Virus record (IMG/VR): IMGVR_UViG_3300020197_000147
Span: 1 to 25,702 of that record
DNA: 25,702 nt
Origin: a virus
Direction: 5' to 3' (one strand)
A program made the position numbers and the translations under genes. The notes under the pieces are model-generated. The model was given only the letters and a program-made list of their open reading frames with translations. It had not been told where the DNA came from and did no database searches. This document shows, one piece after another, positions 7,758 through 14,678 of this stretch. Each line of letters begins with the position of its first letter. Positions within the stretch are counted from its first letter, which is position 1.

Positions 7758-10700
7758 TTATCCTGTTCTTCGAGTAGCTATTGCCATTGGTGTTTGTAAT
7801 CTAGTTGAAACGGCAACACCATCTAAATATATGTTACCACCTTGTTTAACTGCTGATATTAATTCATCTATTTTTGCATAAAACTCTCTGAGTGGGATTA
7901 CAGCTTCAGCACCAGCTTCACCTACTAAAGCATTAGTAGGACCAGTTACTATACCACCGGCAGCCATTGCTTTTTTTTCACCTAAAGCAAAATCACCTAA
8001 ACCTTTAAATATATTATCAGGTAACCAATCAATTAAATTATCTGTAAGCCATTTAATTGGTGATAAACCAAATGTACCTAAAAGAGCATCAACTAAACTT
8101 ATTGCAGGACCCACTGCGGGGATTAAATTAAGTGACAAGTTTGCAATAGGATAAGCTGCACTTTTTATTATATCTTTACCTAATATAGCAGTATCTACTT
8201 TTTCACCTGCTGCTTTTCTAGCTTTAGCATCACTTACTATACTTGCTATATTACCAATTCCTCCTATTGCAACCATAATAGGTCCTAAAAATTTACTTAA
8301 ACCTTTTAAAGCAGCTTTAACAGGCTTTGCAGCCAGATTTAAAGCACCTTTTCCTAATTTTTTAATACCGCCCCAAGCCCACTTACCTGCACTTTTTATT
8401 CCTCCCCACAACCTCCTAAACAAACCTCTCTTCTTTGGAGTTGGTTTTTTAGCAAATTGACCTGTTACAGGATCTCTATATTGCGCTTTCCTTTGGGGTG
8501 TTGCCTGGGTAGTTAAATCCGACCCCGAACTGGTCGTTCCCATTTCACCTCCACCACCCCCTCCACCTTCCATACCACCCATCGGCATCGGAAAACCACC
8601 ACCTAAAAACGATAGAGCGGTTGGGGCTAAACCTTTTAAACCTTGAAAACCCTTTGCCAGCCATCCCAACTTTCCCTTGGGGAACTTAGTGGGTTTTATT
8701 CCCGGGGTTTTTCGAGGTACTCTCCTTTGTTTCCCTTTTTTATTTTTTCCGTAGGAGGAGGTGGAGGTGGAGGTGCCAACTCCAGAGGCCCCACCACTAA
8801 TATCTTGAGTATATAAAGCTTGGAAAGGTGAAGAACCATCATGTTTTGTTTTTCTTAAAACATAGTTCTGAATCACGCCTTTTATAAACCCAACAGTTGC
8901 TACTAACCCGACAATTAGTCCGGCTCCACCTACTATCATTCCTAAAGCTTTACCTACACCTTCACCTTTACCCATTCCAAAAATACCAGCTAATTTTCCA
9001 ATAAGCCAAGAAACTTTTTCAACACCTATAGCTAAACCTTTAACAAATCCTCCTATAGGACCTGCTACTACTGCTGCTAAAGATTCTTTCATTCTTTCAA
9101 TGGCAGCATCCATTTGCTTTTGAGTATCTAGTGCCGCTTTTGAACGTTCAAGACTTTTACCTTCTTGAAGTGCTTGTAAAGCTTGTTGTGCTGCTGCCTC
9201 ACCTCTAGTCTTTTTTATTTCATTATATACTTTCTTTTGTTCTTTATCTAATTTATTTAATCGTTCTTGAGAAACAAGAGAATTTGCTAACTCGTCAGCG
9301 GACATGCCTAATGATTTAGCTAAAGCATCTTGCTGAATTCTATTCATATTAGTAAATTCAGCTGAGCCTTTTATATTTTTAAGTACTTCAGCAGCCGCCC
9401 CCGCAGCATCTCCTTGCATGGCGAGATATCTTGCTTGGTTTAAATTAATATCTTTACCAATTAATGCTTCTGCTTCATATTCATTTTGAAGTGAAGATTC
9501 AATATCAAGAAGAGCATCAGATATACCCTTAGTTTTTTCTAATGTTAATCCTAGTTTCTGGGCTTGGATAACAGCGGCACCAATTAATTTAGGATCATTT
9601 TTATAAAAAGCAGATAATTGACCTTCTGTTTTAGCTACTTCTTGTAATACTTTTTTAGAATTTAAAAGTCCTTTATTTTGAGATGATACTGATTTAACAA
9701 TATCTTCTTGAGTAGTATTATTTAAAAGAGCAAATTTGGTAATATTATTAGCCTCATCTGCTTGTAAACCATAAAGTTCAGTTAATGATAGTTGTCCCTC
9801 AACTATATCTTGGCTTAGGAAAGCAGTAGTACCCATGCTATCATTTATCTCAGACATAGCTTTAGCTACTTCTTTTCTTGTAGCGTATTCATCATGGGAA
9901 TTTGCTGTTAGCATTTGTTGGTAGCTAACCATAGCTTTAGCTCCTTGAGCATTTAAAGCGTATTGTTTTCCAGTTTCAGCTACTTCTTTATTATATGCTG
10001 TTCCTAAATTATAAAGTCCTTTAAGTAATTTTATAACTAAAGTTATTTGAACTAAAGGATCTTTTAATGCTGCTCCTAAACCAGCACCTATACTTTTAAG
10101 ACCTGCTCCCAAAACTTTCCATTGATTACTACCAGCTTCTTTAGCAGCATCTCTTAAATCTTTATTTATATCTTCAAAGAATTTACTTTGAATACCTATT
10201 TTTTCTAAAGTACCAGTAATTCCTTTAAATAGTTGACCAGTAACACCAAGAGATTTTTGGATACGCTCTTCTTCTATTCTTGCAGCAGTGGTTTTTTCAA
10301 CTATGGTATTATAGTAACTTTCTTTATCTTTTTGGGCCTCAAGAATTTCTGTTTCGTATTCAGATAATTTTTTAATCTCTTCAACGGCAGCTTTTTCTTG
10401 CTTAGCTGTTAACTTTCCTGATTCAATTTTTCGCTTCCAATTTTCTTTATCTATTTGAGCTTGTTTAAGATTAGCATCTAAAGCTTTTTTTTCTGCAGCT
10501 ACTTTTTTTTCAATTTCTTTTAATTCTTTAACAGTAAGAACATTTTCATCCTCTTTATGATTTTGGATTTTTCTAGATAAATCTTCTAATTTATTAAAAT
10601 TACGTGTTAATAAAGTAGATGTTTTTACACTACCATTTATATCAGCAACTATATTTTTAAGAGTATCGGCAATGTTTGAAAATGTATTCCTTAAATCATC

Positions 10701-10886
10701 AACCTCACCCTCCATCAATTTAACTTGTCGGGTAGCGTTTTCAAGATTATTTCCTAACGATTGTACGAATTGATCAATATTCTTAAACCCTTCCCCACCT
10801 AAACGCTTAATTTCAGCGTCTAGTTCTTTAATACGCTTTTTTGCGTTTTCTATGTTATTTCCTGAATTTTTATTATCATCTGCCAT
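7758..10886 (-). CDS. Tail tape measure protein, 1042 aa
   Basis: Tape measure proteins span the tail tube lumen and set tail length. Residues 1-210 are charged heptad-like coiled coil (rich in Lys, Glu, Leu). Hydrophobic segments lie near 645-675 (GGAGLIVGLVATVGF), 863-884 and 911-942, as is usual for proteins that may enter the host membrane. A Gly-rich, low-complexity stretch lies near 770-785. The C-terminal part (about 980-1020) carries the hallmark AGGIVTGPTNALVGEAGAEA, followed by VIPL, seen in many tape measures. It is the longest gene of the tail block after the fibre and the hub-like gene and follows the candidate chaperone pair, the standard order. Using the rough rule of 0.15 nm per residue, the tail would be at most about 155 nm. 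Confidence 0.93.
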   Translation of the reverse strand: MADDNKNSGNNIENAKKRIKELDAEIKRLGGEGFKNIDQFVQSLGNNLENATRQVKLMEGEVDDLRNTFSNIADTLKNIVADINGSVKTSTLLTRNFNKLEDLSRKIQNHKEDENVLTVKELKEIEKKVAAEKKALDANLKQAQIDKENWKRKIESGKLTAKQEKAAVEEIKKLSEYETEILEAQKDKESYYNTIVEKTTAARIEEERIQKSLGVTGQLFKGITGTLEKIGIQSKFFEDINKDLRDAAKEAGSNQWKVLGAGLKSIGAGLGAALKDPLVQITLVIKLLKGLYNLGTAYNKEVAETGKQYALNAQGAKAMVSYQQMLTANSHDEYATRKEVAKAMSEINDSMGTTAFLSQDIVEGQLSLTELYGLQADEANNITKFALLNNTTQEDIVKSVSSQNKGLLNSKKVLQEVAKTEGQLSAFYKNDPKLIGAAVIQAQKLGLTLEKTKGISDALLDIESSLQNEYEAEALIGKDINLNQARYLAMQGDAAGAAAEVLKNIKGSAEFTNMNRIQQDALAKSLGMSADELANSLVSQERLNKLDKEQKKVYNEIKKTRGEAAAQQALQALQEGKSLERSKAALDTQKQMDAAIERMKESLAAVVAGPIGGFVKGLAIGVEKVSWLIGKLAGIFGMGKGEGVGKALGMIVGGAGLIVGLVATVGFIKGVIQNYVLRKTKHDGSSPFQALYTQDISGGASGVGTSTSTSSYGKNKKGKQRRVPRKTPGIKPTKFPKGKLGWLAKGFQGLKGLAPTALSFLGGGFPMPMGGMEGGGGGGGEMGTTSSGSDLTTQATPQRKAQYRDPVTGQFAKKPTPKKRGLFRRLWGGIKSAGKWAWGGIKKLGKGALNLAAKPVKAALKGLSKFLGPIMVAIGGIGNIASIVSDAKARKAAGEKVDTAILGKDIIKSAAYPIANLSLNLIPAVGPAISLVDALLGTFGLSPIKWLTDNLIDWLPDNIFKGLGDFALGEKKAMAAGGIVTGPTNALVGEAGAEAVIPLREFYAKIDELISAVKQGGNIYLDGVAVSTRLQTPMAIATRRTG

Positions 10887-10889
10887 GTA

Positions 10890-10897
10890 GATAAATA
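10890..10897 (-). promoter_or_regulatory. Recurrent ATTTAT element directly before the tape measure start
   Basis: The plus strand reads GATAAATA. Only three bases separate the element from the tape measure ATG. That is too close for a -10 box giving a leadered message, which bears on what the recurrent element can be. Confidence 0.4.
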
Positions 10898-10898
10898 T

Positions 10899-10925
10899 TA
10901 AGGCACCTAATTTTTAGGTGCCTTA
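10899..10925 (-). terminator. Hairpin overlapping the stop of the 99-codon frame, before the tape measure
   Basis: A perfect 12-bp stem (arms TAAGGCACCTAA and TTAGGTGCCTTA) closes a 3-nt loop. The TAG of the 99-codon frame (10907-10909) lies in one arm. The sense-strand tail is AATATTTATC rather than a true U run, so termination would be weak. It could equally be an RNA processing or stability hairpin, or a way to separate tape measure expression from the upstream pair. Stem arms on both strands end in A/T, so a bidirectional role is possible. Confidence 0.6.
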
Positions 10926-11206
10926 TTTATTGATGTGTATGTTGAATTAGATGCTATATTTGGTCGAGCTATTTCTTTTTTAGTGGTTTGTTTATTAACC
11001 ATTAAATTTTGTTGGTTTTCTTGTTGCTCTTTAAGTTTATCGTAATATTCTTCAAGTAAATTAAACGTAAATGTTCTTAACCAAATGGGCATTTCATATA
11101 TAGTATGCCAATCATATCCACCACCCCCATGAAACACCATTTCATGAATTGTGCGGAATAGATTAATTCTATATGTTGACGTCAGGCCAAAAAAAGTTAA
11201 CTCCAA
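10907..11206 (-). CDS. Overlapping 99-codon frame: candidate frameshift extension (gpT-like) or separate small tail assembly protein
   Basis: The frame has no ATG at its start. The first possible initiator is TTG at 11206; the first ATG is codon 23. An in-frame TAG lies four codons upstream of the TTG. It overlaps the end of the gp26-like gene by 38 nt, and the overlap holds a T7 run. It encodes a segment with HEMVFHGGGGYDWHTIYEMP and WLRTFTFNLLEEYYDKL, then a Gln/Asn-rich tail. Lying between tail tube and tape measure, it matches the place of the lambda G/GT chaperone pair, where the second frame is reached by frameshifting. The relative frame is +1 (equal to -2). It is either the C-terminal part of a fused product or independently started; sequence alone cannot settle this. 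Confidence 0.7.
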   Translation of the reverse strand: MELTFFGLTSTYRINLFRTIHEMVFHGGGGYDWHTIYEMPIWLRTFTFNLLEEYYDKLKEQQENQQNLMVNKQTTKKEIARPNIASNSTYTSINKAPKN

Positions 11207-11966
11207 TTGACATCTCTACGTCCTCCACTACGTAGCCGTCTACTTCAATAGTAGTCTTTAAATCGACATCAGGTATAACTTCTTTATAATATTGTCTGAA
11301 TGCTCTTAAATCTTTAGCTAAGAAATAGTTGTCAACAAACTCACGTATTGTTTTTTTATCTGTATCACCATTTACTGAAGTGACAGTATATTTCATTCTT
11401 GTTGATACTTCAGAAGAGGCTGCATTTACTTTTTGTAAACCTTTAATTTCACGCTCAATTGCTTGTTCATCGCCGTGAGTTAATGCTTTAAAGGTAATTA
11501 ATGTTTTTGTACTGGGAAGAGTAAATTCAAATGAATTAACGCCTTTAGTAATTAAATCCTCTCTTAATGGTTTGTTTTCTAATGTTGTTAAATCAACACT
11601 TACTTTTTTAACACCATCCCAATCAGGGTGTTCATATTCAAACTCATAATCCTTACCGTAACCTAAAATACGAGCAGCAATTAATATAGCGTTTTTATCA
11701 CCAATTAATAAGTCGTTGTAATTAATTTTAGTAACGATTAATGACTGAAGTAATTTATCAATAACTACACCTTGACGAAGATAGTTAGCGTTAGAAAGAA
11801 TATCTTCTTCCCTAGCGGTCATATACTTAATTTCTACTTTACCCTCAGCTAAAGGATTTCCTTCTGGGTATAATAAACCTTTAGAAGGTAACTCAACGAT
11901 TTCTGTAGGGAATTTAAATTTAGGCTGTTCAGCAGGGCCTACGTTTGTAACATAATTTTGTTCCAT
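11169..11966 (-). CDS. T4 gp26-like baseplate/tail assembly protein, 265 aa
   Basis: The N-terminal part has the pattern VELPSKGLLYPEGNPLAEGK, then a YMTAREEDIL segment, then GVVIDKLLQSLI. I recognise this as the T4 base plate protein family that includes gp26. T4 gp26 helps assemble the baseplate hub. In the present order (tube, this gene, overlapping small frame, tape measure) it occupies the place of the lambda gpG-type tape measure chaperone, so a chaperone role is equally likely. The C-terminus ends GVNFFWPDVNI, with NFFW encoded across a T7 run inside the 38-nt overlap with the next frame. The start at 11966 follows GTTATAATAAT and lies 20 nt from a TATTTATA element; there is no Shine-Dalgarno. 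Confidence 0.78.
   Translation of the reverse strand: MEQNYVTNVGPAEQPKFKFPTEIVELPSKGLLYPEGNPLAEGKVEIKYMTAREEDILSNANYLRQGVVIDKLLQSLIVTKINYNDLLIGDKNAILIAARILGYGKDYEFEYEHPDWDGVKKVSVDLTTLENKPLREDLITKGVNSFEFTLPSTKTLITFKALTHGDEQAIEREIKGLQKVNAASSEVSTRMKYTVTSVNGDTDKKTIREFVDNYFLAKDLRAFRQYYKEVIPDVDLKTTIEVDGYVVEDVEMSIGVNFFWPDVNI
11189..11195 (-). other. T7 run, candidate programmed ribosomal frameshift site
   Basis: In the gp26-like frame the sense codons are AAC TTT TTT TGG; in the 99-codon frame the same bases read ACT TTT TTT GGC. A P-site Phe-tRNA on TTT can re-pair perfectly after a +1 or a -2 slip. The window open in both frames is short and includes this run. Tail assembly genes of many phages shift between tube and tape measure genes, usually by -1 and in Mu by -2. 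Confidence 0.5.
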
Positions 11967-11986
11967 ATTATTATAACATTGTTTGA

Positions 11987-11994
11987 TATAAATA
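11987..11994 (-). promoter_or_regulatory. Recurrent TATTTATA element within an 18-nt exact repeat, upstream of the gp26-like gene
   Basis: The plus strand reads TATAAATA, 20 nt before the start at 11966. It is embedded in ATTGTTTGATATAAATAT (11978-11995), identical to 12558-12575 before the tail tube gene. Lying just after an intrinsic terminator, it is the best-placed candidate for a real promoter among the eight sites. Confidence 0.5.
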
Positions 11995-12015
11995 TATATC
12001 TCCTATAAACTTGAT

Positions 12016-12045
12016 AAAAAAAGCGCTAAATTTCTTTAGCACCTT
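12016..12045 (-). terminator. Intrinsic terminator after the tail tube gene
   Basis: On the sense strand an 11-bp stem (AAGGTGCTAAA with TTTAGCGCTTT, two G-U pairs) closes a GAAA tetraloop and runs into seven U residues. It begins 19 nt after the tail tube stop. A strong stop here would let tube and sheath be made at higher levels than the genes that follow. Confidence 0.85.
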
Positions 12046-12064
12046 TCTATTATTAATGAATATA

Positions 12065-12550
12065 TTAGAAATTCAATATACAGTAATCCATAGAGAGTGT
12101 AACTGATAAGCTAATAGCTGCATCAGCTGTCCAATCATAATCACCGAAAGTAACTGTTTTACAATAAGCACCTTTAATAATCCATTCACTTACTACATCA
12201 CCAACAGGACCTAAAATGTCTAATGTTAAATCTTTTTTATAGAAATCAGAATAACCATCACGACCAGTTACTGATTCGTGAGCTAAACGAGCCCATTCCA
12301 TAATTGCTTGAGCACCAGAAGGAACTACGGGATCGTATAATTCTAAAGTCATATCATTCCAACGAACTTTACCCTTAACTTTACGGTAAACGTTAATATG
12401 ATCTAATATGATTTCACCCGCTTCAAATCCAGGAGCAGAAGCTTTTTTAATCAAATATGATGGAATACCATCTACATATAATATAAAGCGGTTTTGAACT
12501 TTAGGTTCAAACGCTGTGAACATGATTTCGTTCGGATTTAATACTGCCAT
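12065..12550 (-). CDS. Tail tube protein (T4 gp19-like), 161 aa
   Basis: The length and layout match T4-type tail tube proteins, which stack as hexameric rings inside the sheath. Recognisable points are the N-terminal NRFILYVDGIPSYLIKKA, the AxxPGFE turn, the beta segment ending KVKGKVRWNDMTLELYDP, and the C-terminal repeat-like strands ending LSVTLSMDYCILNF. It lies directly after the sheath (39-nt gap) and is followed by a strong intrinsic terminator. The leader AACAATAGATAAAATG has A at -3 but no Shine-Dalgarno. As the most abundant tail protein with the sheath, it is probably strongly expressed late. Confidence 0.93.
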   Translation of the reverse strand: MAVLNPNEIMFTAFEPKVQNRFILYVDGIPSYLIKKASAPGFEAGEIILDHINVYRKVKGKVRWNDMTLELYDPVVPSGAQAIMEWARLAHESVTGRDGYSDFYKKDLTLDILGPVGDVVSEWIIKGAYCKTVTFGDYDWTADAAISLSVTLSMDYCILNF

Positions 12551-12566
12551 TTTATCTATTGTTTGA

Positions 12567-12574
12567 TATAAATA
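12567..12574 (-). promoter_or_regulatory. Recurrent TATTTATA element within an 18-nt exact repeat, upstream of the tail tube gene
   Basis: The plus strand reads TATAAATA, 16 nt before the tail tube start. The surrounding 12558-12575 is identical to 11978-11995 upstream of the gp26-like gene. Confidence 0.5.
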
Positions 12575-12589
12575 TTATTAATTTATTTT

Positions 12590-14356
12590 TTACGCAAACT
12601 GAACACCAGTTGGAGTAATGTTGAAATCAAGAATAATAAATTCTGCTGTTTTAGTTGGTTGTAAGTAAATAGCACCTACTAATTGATTGCGATCAATTGT
12701 TTCAGCTGTATTATTTGATTCATCCATTACAACTTTATAAGTGTATAAACCTTGTTTTTGTTGTACGTTTTCTAAGTATGGATTAACTTGGTTTAAGAAC
12801 TTATTTCTAGTTGTTGCTGTATTTTGTTCGAATACTAAATTATTAGCTATTTGGCCAATGAAATCTTTTAATGTAATTAATAAACGACGAACGTTTACAC
12901 GATCAAGAGCTGATGCTTTAGATTGTAAAGTTTTCTGACCAAATGCTACAACACCTTGTCCAGGGAAAGTAGCTATTGGGTTAACTTTATTGATATATAG
13001 GCTATCACGATCTGCAGGTGATAATTTTCTTTCTGCTTGAATTACACCATTTAATCCACCACGATTGAAACCAGCAGGTGCAAACCATGTTTCTGCTACT
13101 TTATCATTATAAGCATAAACCCCAGCCATAATAGTTGAAGCAGGAACAAATACTAACTTACCAGTTTCTTGAGATAATACTTGAACCCAAGGCCAATAAG
13201 TGGCACCATATGATGAATCAAAGCTATTAGCAGCTGTATTAACAGTTGAAACAGCAGCACCATAATTAACCATATCAACAACGGCCATTGTATCACCTCT
13301 GTTTTCACAATTAGCCATTAATGTACTTAAAAGAGTAGAAGCATTTTGGTAGTTAACCCCTGGTAAAACAATCCATTCATAATCATATTCATCAGGATTT
13401 GAGAGAACTGAAATTGCGTTTGCATAATCACTTCCTGATAATCCCTGAATATTTACGCTATTAATATCACCAAACATTTTTAATCCAGGAGAAGCAGTAG
13501 TACCATTTCCAAATAAAGGACCTGTAGCACCACCAAAGGCACCACCTTCAGAACCAGAACCTACGGCAGGTAATGAAGCAGTATATGCAGAATTAAATGT
13601 TCCATTATTTAATAAATAATTTGGAGTTGGATTAGGTACATTTGATACACGAACGTATCTACTTTGGTTTATATATGAACCAGTAACTTGGACATTTAAA
13701 TTACCATCACCATCAGTAATAAGGTTTTTAGTTTGGTTACCAATTGTATATTCAATGTAGTTTGTTGCGTTAGGGTCTAATGAAAGGTTTAACCAAGTTT
13801 CTACTACTAATTGTTGGTTTTGAGTATCATTACCTTGACGAATAATAAGGTTAAATGTACCTGAGCCTGTATTAACATTAGTTACTGTCCAACGAATGTT
13901 ATCAGTTGAACCACTTGCTAAAGCACCACCAGATAAAGTTTTATTTGTAACACCACTTTGTGTAGCGTTATTCATAATAACACCCTCTGAAAGTGTTTCA
14001 AGAACAAATGAAGCCGCGCTACCACCCAAATTAGTAATCTGAGATGACGTTGCAGGAGTATAAGCAGCAGTAGAACCAGATACTACTCTGGTTACTAATA
14101 ATGATTCACCCCCTTGTTGGAAATAGTTATATGTAGAAATTGAAGTTAGATATTCAAGATTTACACCACCACTGATAAAGGCAGCACCAAATTTATTCTT
14201 ATAATCAGAATATGAGGTTACTATAGTTGGTATTTCTACTGGGCCTTTAACTGTGGGACCGATAATAGCGGCACCAACGGCAATAGGACCTGAGGTTACT
14301 TGTGATTGGTCGTTTTCACGAGTTAATACACCAGGAGATAATAAAGTTTCAGCCAT
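12590..14356 (-). CDS. Contractile tail sheath protein (T4 gp18-like), 588 aa
   Basis: The N-terminus (residues 1-55, including LLSPGVLTREND and AVGAAIIGPTVKGP) and the C-terminus (about 470-588, including INKVNPIATFPGQGVVAFGQ and FIILDFNITPTGVQFA) carry the conserved ends of phage sheath proteins. These ends form the interlocked domains that hold the sheath together during contraction. The middle (about 100-300) is Ser/Thr/Asn/Gly-rich and probably forms an exposed variable domain. The length is close to T4 gp18. It precedes the tube gene, as in T4. The leader is A/T-rich (TCTAATTAAAACATG) with a TATTTAT element 23 nt before the ATG. This gene is the firmest sign that the phage is a myovirus. 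Confidence 0.95.
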   Translation of the reverse strand: MAETLLSPGVLTRENDQSQVTSGPIAVGAAIIGPTVKGPVEIPTIVTSYSDYKNKFGAAFISGGVNLEYLTSISTYNYFQQGGESLLVTRVVSGSTAAYTPATSSQITNLGGSAASFVLETLSEGVIMNNATQSGVTNKTLSGGALASGSTDNIRWTVTNVNTGSGTFNLIIRQGNDTQNQQLVVETWLNLSLDPNATNYIEYTIGNQTKNLITDGDGNLNVQVTGSYINQSRYVRVSNVPNPTPNYLLNNGTFNSAYTASLPAVGSGSEGGAFGGATGPLFGNGTTASPGLKMFGDINSVNIQGLSGSDYANAISVLSNPDEYDYEWIVLPGVNYQNASTLLSTLMANCENRGDTMAVVDMVNYGAAVSTVNTAANSFDSSYGATYWPWVQVLSQETGKLVFVPASTIMAGVYAYNDKVAETWFAPAGFNRGGLNGVIQAERKLSPADRDSLYINKVNPIATFPGQGVVAFGQKTLQSKASALDRVNVRRLLITLKDFIGQIANNLVFEQNTATTRNKFLNQVNPYLENVQQKQGLYTYKVVMDESNNTAETIDRNQLVGAIYLQPTKTAEFIILDFNITPTGVQFA

Positions 14357-14379
14357 GTTTTAATTAGATTTTGTCTATT

Positions 14380-14387
14380 AATAAATA
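14380..14387 (-). promoter_or_regulatory. Recurrent TATTTATT element upstream of the tail sheath gene
   Basis: The plus strand reads AATAAATA, 23 nt before the sheath ATG, in the short gap after the small coiled-coil gene. Confidence 0.4.
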
Positions 14388-14406
14388 TATGAAAAATATT
14401 TAAAAA

Positions 14407-14676
14407 TTAAACACTAATAGATTCTAATTTACCCGTTTTTAAATCTATTTTATTGTCACCATACTTTTCAGATATACGCTGAGATATTTCATATTCCCCT
14501 TGAACAACTTTATGAAATTGGGATTCTAATAATTGTTTTTGCGATTCTAACCGTAATTTTTCATATTCAAGTTCGCCTAAAGCATATATTAATGCTTGTT
14601 TAGCCTGTTGAAGGTCCTTAAGTTCTTGTAATTCTTCATCAGTAACTTGTGTTGGTTTTTCTTGTATAATTCCCAT
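14407..14676 (-). CDS. Small coiled-coil protein, 89 aa, unknown function
   Basis: Residues 12-70 are a continuous charged helix with heptad spacing of Leu, Ile and Tyr (for example EELQELKDLQQAKQALIYAL), so a coiled coil is likely. The last 20 residues are polar and end LESISV. No cysteine, signal peptide or enzyme motif is present. The ATG comes 2 nt after the stop of the glycosyltransferase/hydroxylase fusion (TAA-TT-ATG), so the two are co-translated. The sheath gene follows after a 50-nt gap with its own AT-rich element. It could be a scaffold or adaptor for tail or fibre assembly, but nothing in the sequence fixes this. Confidence 0.78.
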   Translation of the reverse strand: MGIIQEKPTQVTDEELQELKDLQQAKQALIYALGELEYEKLRLESQKQLLESQFHKVVQGEYEISQRISEKYGDNKIDLKTGKLESISV

Positions 14677-14678
14677 AA

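Noticed and set aside
12741-12938. Plus-strand 65-codon frame within the sheath gene
   Set aside because: Antisense to a conserved part of a certain gene, with no leader or context supporting expression. The same holds for plus-strand frames at 4009-4233 and 17680-18051.
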